Origin: W0P28-013 sp963638355
GTDB lineage: Bacteria > Bacteroidota > Bacteroidia > Bacteroidales > Paludibacteraceae
Direction of reading: 5' to 3'
Assembly: GCA_963638355.1 (NCBI GenBank)
Contig: CAVHRT010000036.1
Coordinates: forward strand, 1-15,229
Length of the DNA stretch: 15,229 nt
The notes below the pieces were generated by a model, which worked only from the letters and a program-made list of their open reading frames with translations, searched no databases and was not told the origin of the DNA. The position numbers were made by a program, and so were the translations under genes. Positions 12,786-15,229 of the stretch are shown here, piece by piece (the stretch's first letter is position 1; each line of letters starts with the position of its first letter).

Positions 12786-14726
12786 TTCAATCGTTTTCAG
12801 CACTTCTTCGTTCACCACAATTGGGTATTTGGCGCGCAAATCCTCAATCCAACGGCGTTCGAGTTCGTTTTGATAGTCGGCAGTAACGGCGCCACGCACA
12901 TCGGTGAAGGTTTCAGGTCCTTTCTTCAGTTTTTTGCCAACCACAAACACTTCTGGGAAATCCGAATTTTCAACGACTTCAGCCTTCTTATCTTTGAAGA
13001 CAAGTTTATCGATCAGCGGATTATCGCCGTGTTTCCAAAGTCCCGTAACGGTTCTCACAAAAGTTACGCTGTCGTTGTTCACGCGGGTGTTCAGGTACGA
13101 ATTCACCGAATCTGACGGCAGTTTGGCAATCATTTTTTTCACTGATTTTGCGGTGGCTGCGTCCTTGCAATAGACTATGCGCCCTTTGTAATGCACCTCG
13201 TCCCATGCGTAGTTGCTGCGATTGGCGGCAAAAAACGCCTCGAGCCCTTCGGTATCTTTGGCGGCTTTGTCCCACACCTCGGTGTTGCTGATGTCGAACA
13301 GCAAAATGCCATCGTGGTATTCCTGCATCAAATAGCGGAATTCGGGATATTTAGCCTCCAACTGCGTATCTTCGTAGCCCAGCACCTGCTCGATCACAAA
13401 ATTGCGCATTTTTTCATCGAAATTGGCCAGCGACGACTCGCCATCGTTGCTCGTAATGCCAACAACAAACGCCAAATCGCGCTGCATTATCACCACGTCG
13501 GCAAAGGTTGCGAGCGTGTCGGTGAGCGTTTCCAAACCTTCGAAGTAGAGCGAATCGATGGTCGGGTGCGCCTTCATAAATGCCACTACGCCGTCCATTG
13601 CGCCCACTTTTTCCTGATAATTGTACTCTTTCTTCAATTTTTCGGTAAGCACGGTGCGACCGAGTTGTGCACGTTCGTCGCGCTGCATTTGGCGCAGCAG
13701 TTCAGGACGTTTTTGTTCGTATGGATCCAAGCCGCGTTTGCCGTTCAGACGCAAAAGATGCCAACCATATTGCGTGCGCACAGGCTCACTCAGGTCGCCC
13801 TCGTTTTGCAGAGCAAAGGCTGCATTTTCGAACTCCGGCACCATGCGCGAAACGCCAAACCAAGGCAGTTCGCCACCGCGCGCTGCAGTACCACGATCAT
13901 CAGAAACCTCTTTCGCCACAGTGGCAAAATCTTCGCCATTTTTCACGCGCTCGGCTGCAGCCACAATGGCATCGTGAGCGGCTTGCCAATCGGCTTCGGT
14001 GGCATCGCGCTTCACCATTTTCATGATGTGCGACACATTCACCTGACCCACGGCCGGACGGTGGCTAAGAACCTTCACCACATGATAGCCGTAGTAGGTG
14101 CGCACGGGCATCGACACTTCGCCATCGGCCAGCGAGAACATGGCTTTTTCGAAAGGATAGACCAACATGCCACCCGTGAAAAATCCAAGATGACCGTGGT
14201 TATTTTTCACCGAAGCATCGTCGGAAAGTTCGTCGGCTACAGTGCCAAAATCTTCGCCAGCCACTATGCGATCGTGCGCCTTCAGGGCCTTCTGATAAGC
14301 TGCAAGCGTGTCGGCAGGCGTGGCATTTTGTGGCAGACGCACCAGCACATGACTCACTTCGATGTCCTGTTTCAAGTGGTCGTAAGCCTCTTGGCACAGC
14401 GTCTCCTCCATCGACAGATCGGTGAGGTACGGTTTGGCCAACTGACTGCGATAGCCGCGCAGTTCGTTCACAAAACTTGGCAGCGTGTCCATTCCGCGCT
14501 GCTCGGCCTCTATCACCTTCAGTTTGAAATTCTCGAACAACTCCAAATACTCCGTCAACGATTTTTTGTCGATGGTGTTGTTGGCGTTGTTTTTGTTGTA
14601 GATGTACTCAAATTCGTCGCGCGTGATTTCGATTTCGCCAATAGTCATCAGCACCTCGTCGTCCGCCACCATTGGCACACTCATCAGCAAAAATGCAGCG
14701 GCTGCAAATGTTTTTATCTGTTTCAT
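12783..14726 (-). CDS. Periplasmic peptidyl-prolyl isomerase with two parvulin domains
   Basis: A signal peptide (MKQIKTFAAAAFLLMSVPMVA, cleavage near residue 21) precedes a helical N-terminal part (25-118). The first parvulin domain is at 121-224 (EVSHVLVRLP; HGHLGFFTGGMLVYPFEKAMF; YGYHVVKVLSHRP) and the second at 228-331 (VSHIMKMVKR; GGELPWFGVSRMVPEFENAAF; YGWHLLRLNGKRG). Both keep the His and the Gly-rich loop of active PpiC enzymes. The remaining 315 residues (332-647) carry no motif I recognise and look like an alpha/beta extension typical of the large Bacteroidota PPIases. It should help outer-membrane or secreted proteins fold in the periplasm. It is the first gene of the minus-strand block; its leader holds four octamer repeats (14737-14768). 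Its TAA stop abuts the composite repeat. Confidence 0.87.
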   Translation of the reverse strand: MKQIKTFAAAAFLLMSVPMVADDEVLMTIGEIEITRDEFEYIYNKNNANNTIDKKSLTEYLELFENFKLKVIEAEQRGMDTLPSFVNELRGYRSQLAKPYLTDLSMEETLCQEAYDHLKQDIEVSHVLVRLPQNATPADTLAAYQKALKAHDRIVAGEDFGTVADELSDDASVKNNHGHLGFFTGGMLVYPFEKAMFSLADGEVSMPVRTYYGYHVVKVLSHRPAVGQVNVSHIMKMVKRDATEADWQAAHDAIVAAAERVKNGEDFATVAKEVSDDRGTAARGGELPWFGVSRMVPEFENAAFALQNEGDLSEPVRTQYGWHLLRLNGKRGLDPYEQKRPELLRQMQRDERAQLGRTVLTEKLKKEYNYQEKVGAMDGVVAFMKAHPTIDSLYFEGLETLTDTLATFADVVIMQRDLAFVVGITSNDGESSLANFDEKMRNFVIEQVLGYEDTQLEAKYPEFRYLMQEYHDGILLFDISNTEVWDKAAKDTEGLEAFFAANRSNYAWDEVHYKGRIVYCKDAATAKSVKKMIAKLPSDSVNSYLNTRVNNDSVTFVRTVTGLWKHGDNPLIDKLVFKDKKAEVVENSDFPEVFVVGKKLKKGPETFTDVRGAVTADYQNELERRWIEDLRAKYPIVVNEEVLKTIE

Positions 14727-14736
14727 ATCTTTCGAG

Positions 14737-14826
14737 TTGATTAGTTGATTGGTTGATTAGTTGATTGGTGGAATCACAATAACGAACCAAAAATCAGTCA
14801 ATTAAATAATTGAAAATTAAATAATT
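14737..14826. repeat. Octamer array and AT-rich repeats between gpmI and the double-parvulin gene
   Basis: TTGATTAG and TTGATTGG alternate twice without error (14737-14768), a perfect 2 x 16-bp or 4 x 8-bp array ending 11 bases before the start codon of the 647-residue protein (minus-strand sense AATCAACT/CCAATCAA units). Further out, AATTAAATAATT occurs twice with a 15-bp period (14800-14811 and 14815-14826). The octamers resemble TTGATGAG in the two composite elements, but the GGAGTGA heptamers and the hairpin core are absent here. I found no TAnnTTTG promoter in the 106-base spacer 14727-14832. Confidence 0.8.
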
Positions 14827-14832
14827 AGATAA

Positions 14833-15229
14833 TTATTTCTCGTGTATCAGGCATTTTCCCGTCATGTCGGCAGGCTGCGCAATGCCCATGATGTGCAGGA
14901 TCGACGGAGCGACATCGGCCAAGATGCCATTTTCTACCGTTACGCCTGCTTTTTCGGTAACATACACAAACGGCACAGGATTGAGCGAGTGCGCTGTGTT
15001 TGGCGTGCCATCGGCATTCAACGCGTGGTCGCAGTTGCCGTGATCAGCTATGATGATGAGTTCGTAACCATTGCGGCGGGCGGTTTCAACCACGCTCTCG
15101 ACGCAGTGATCGATGGTTACAACGGCTTTTTCGATGGCTTCGTACACGCCCGTGTGGCCAACCATATCGCCATTGGCAAAATTGATAACCACAAAATCGA
15201 ATTTCTGTTTGTCGAGTTCGTTGTTCAGC
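14833..15229 (-). CDS. gpmI: 2,3-bisphosphoglycerate-independent phosphoglycerate mutase, C-terminal part
   Basis: The gene enters from the right edge, so only its last 131 residues are visible, beginning LNNELDKQKFDFVVINFANG in frame from 15228. The blocks INFANGDMVGHTG and IIIADHGNCDH are the metal-binding phosphatase-like motifs of cofactor-independent phosphoglycerate mutase, which interconverts 3- and 2-phosphoglycerate in glycolysis through a phosphoserine and two Mn ions. AHSLNPVPFVYV and the C-terminal DVAPSILHIMGI are also family-typical. DHGNCD replaces the commoner DHGNAE, a conservative position next to the metal ligands. The spacing to the next gene (106 bases, repeat-filled) and the different pathway suggest that it is not functionally tied to the envelope block. 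Confidence 0.93.
   Translation of the reverse strand, partial: LNNELDKQKFDFVVINFANGDMVGHTGVYEAIEKAVVTIDHCVESVVETARRNGYELIIIADHGNCDHALNADGTPNTAHSLNPVPFVYVTEKAGVTVENGILADVAPSILHIMGIAQPADMTGKCLIHEK

Noticed and set aside
13191..14744. A 517-codon open frame on the plus strand opposite the double-parvulin gene
   Set aside because: The minus-strand gene has unmistakable parvulin motifs, a signal peptide and a fitting length. The plus-strand translation is rich in His, Arg and Phe with no recognisable domain, as expected for a mirror frame of this codon usage.

Overview
The window reads as a draft chromosomal segment of a Bacteroidota bacterium, most likely of the order Bacteroidales. Three things point there. 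Two intergenic sites match the Bacteroidota promoter pattern TTTG / TAnnTTTG. There is a GldJ-type SUMF1-fold lipoprotein, a family tied to gliding and type IX secretion. folP is followed directly by the diadenylate cyclase gene, and the envelope genes (OstA-like, LysM plus periplasmic-binding fusion, several parvulin proteins) are typical of the phylum. A run of N (825-921) shows that this is assembled, probably metagenomic, sequence. I saw no rRNA, tRNA, CRISPR array, integrase or insertion sequence.

Layout. (1) 1-235 has no gene; it holds a probable terminator for cdaA and, abutting it, a strong leftward promoter for a gene outside the window. (2) 236-2065, minus strand: folP then cdaA, separated by a repeat-built spacer; cdaA is interrupted by the N gap. 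(3) 2216-3667, plus strand: a monocistronic GldJ-like lipoprotein gene with a clear promoter and a clear hairpin terminator. (4) 3768-14726, minus strand: nine co-directional genes with short spacers or overlaps, in transcription order a 647-residue double-parvulin protein, a parvulin-like lipoprotein, SurA, an OstA/LptA-like protein, a universal-stress-like protein, a LysM/periplasmic-binding protein, an outer-membrane beta-barrel, KdsB and PyrH. (5) 14833-15229: the 3' end of gpmI, cut by the window edge.

The large minus-strand block is a coherent envelope-building cluster: periplasmic folding factors for outer-membrane proteins, a likely LPS-transport-related protein, an outer-membrane barrel, and the enzyme that activates Kdo for LPS. 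pyrH supplies UDP, which feeds both CTP (the KdsB substrate) and nucleotide-sugar pools. Whether it is one transcript cannot be settled by eye.

I did not find a wholly new gene system. The most interesting signal is non-coding. Two intercistronic spacers 11 kb apart (1036-1230 and 12617-12785) are homologous composite elements built from 7-bp and 8-bp microrepeats. Their first part carries stop codons in all three frames and sits exactly on the end of the upstream gene; in folP it encodes the last residues and the stop codon. A third spacer (14727-14832) has a related octamer array, and the end of pyrH may hold a relic.
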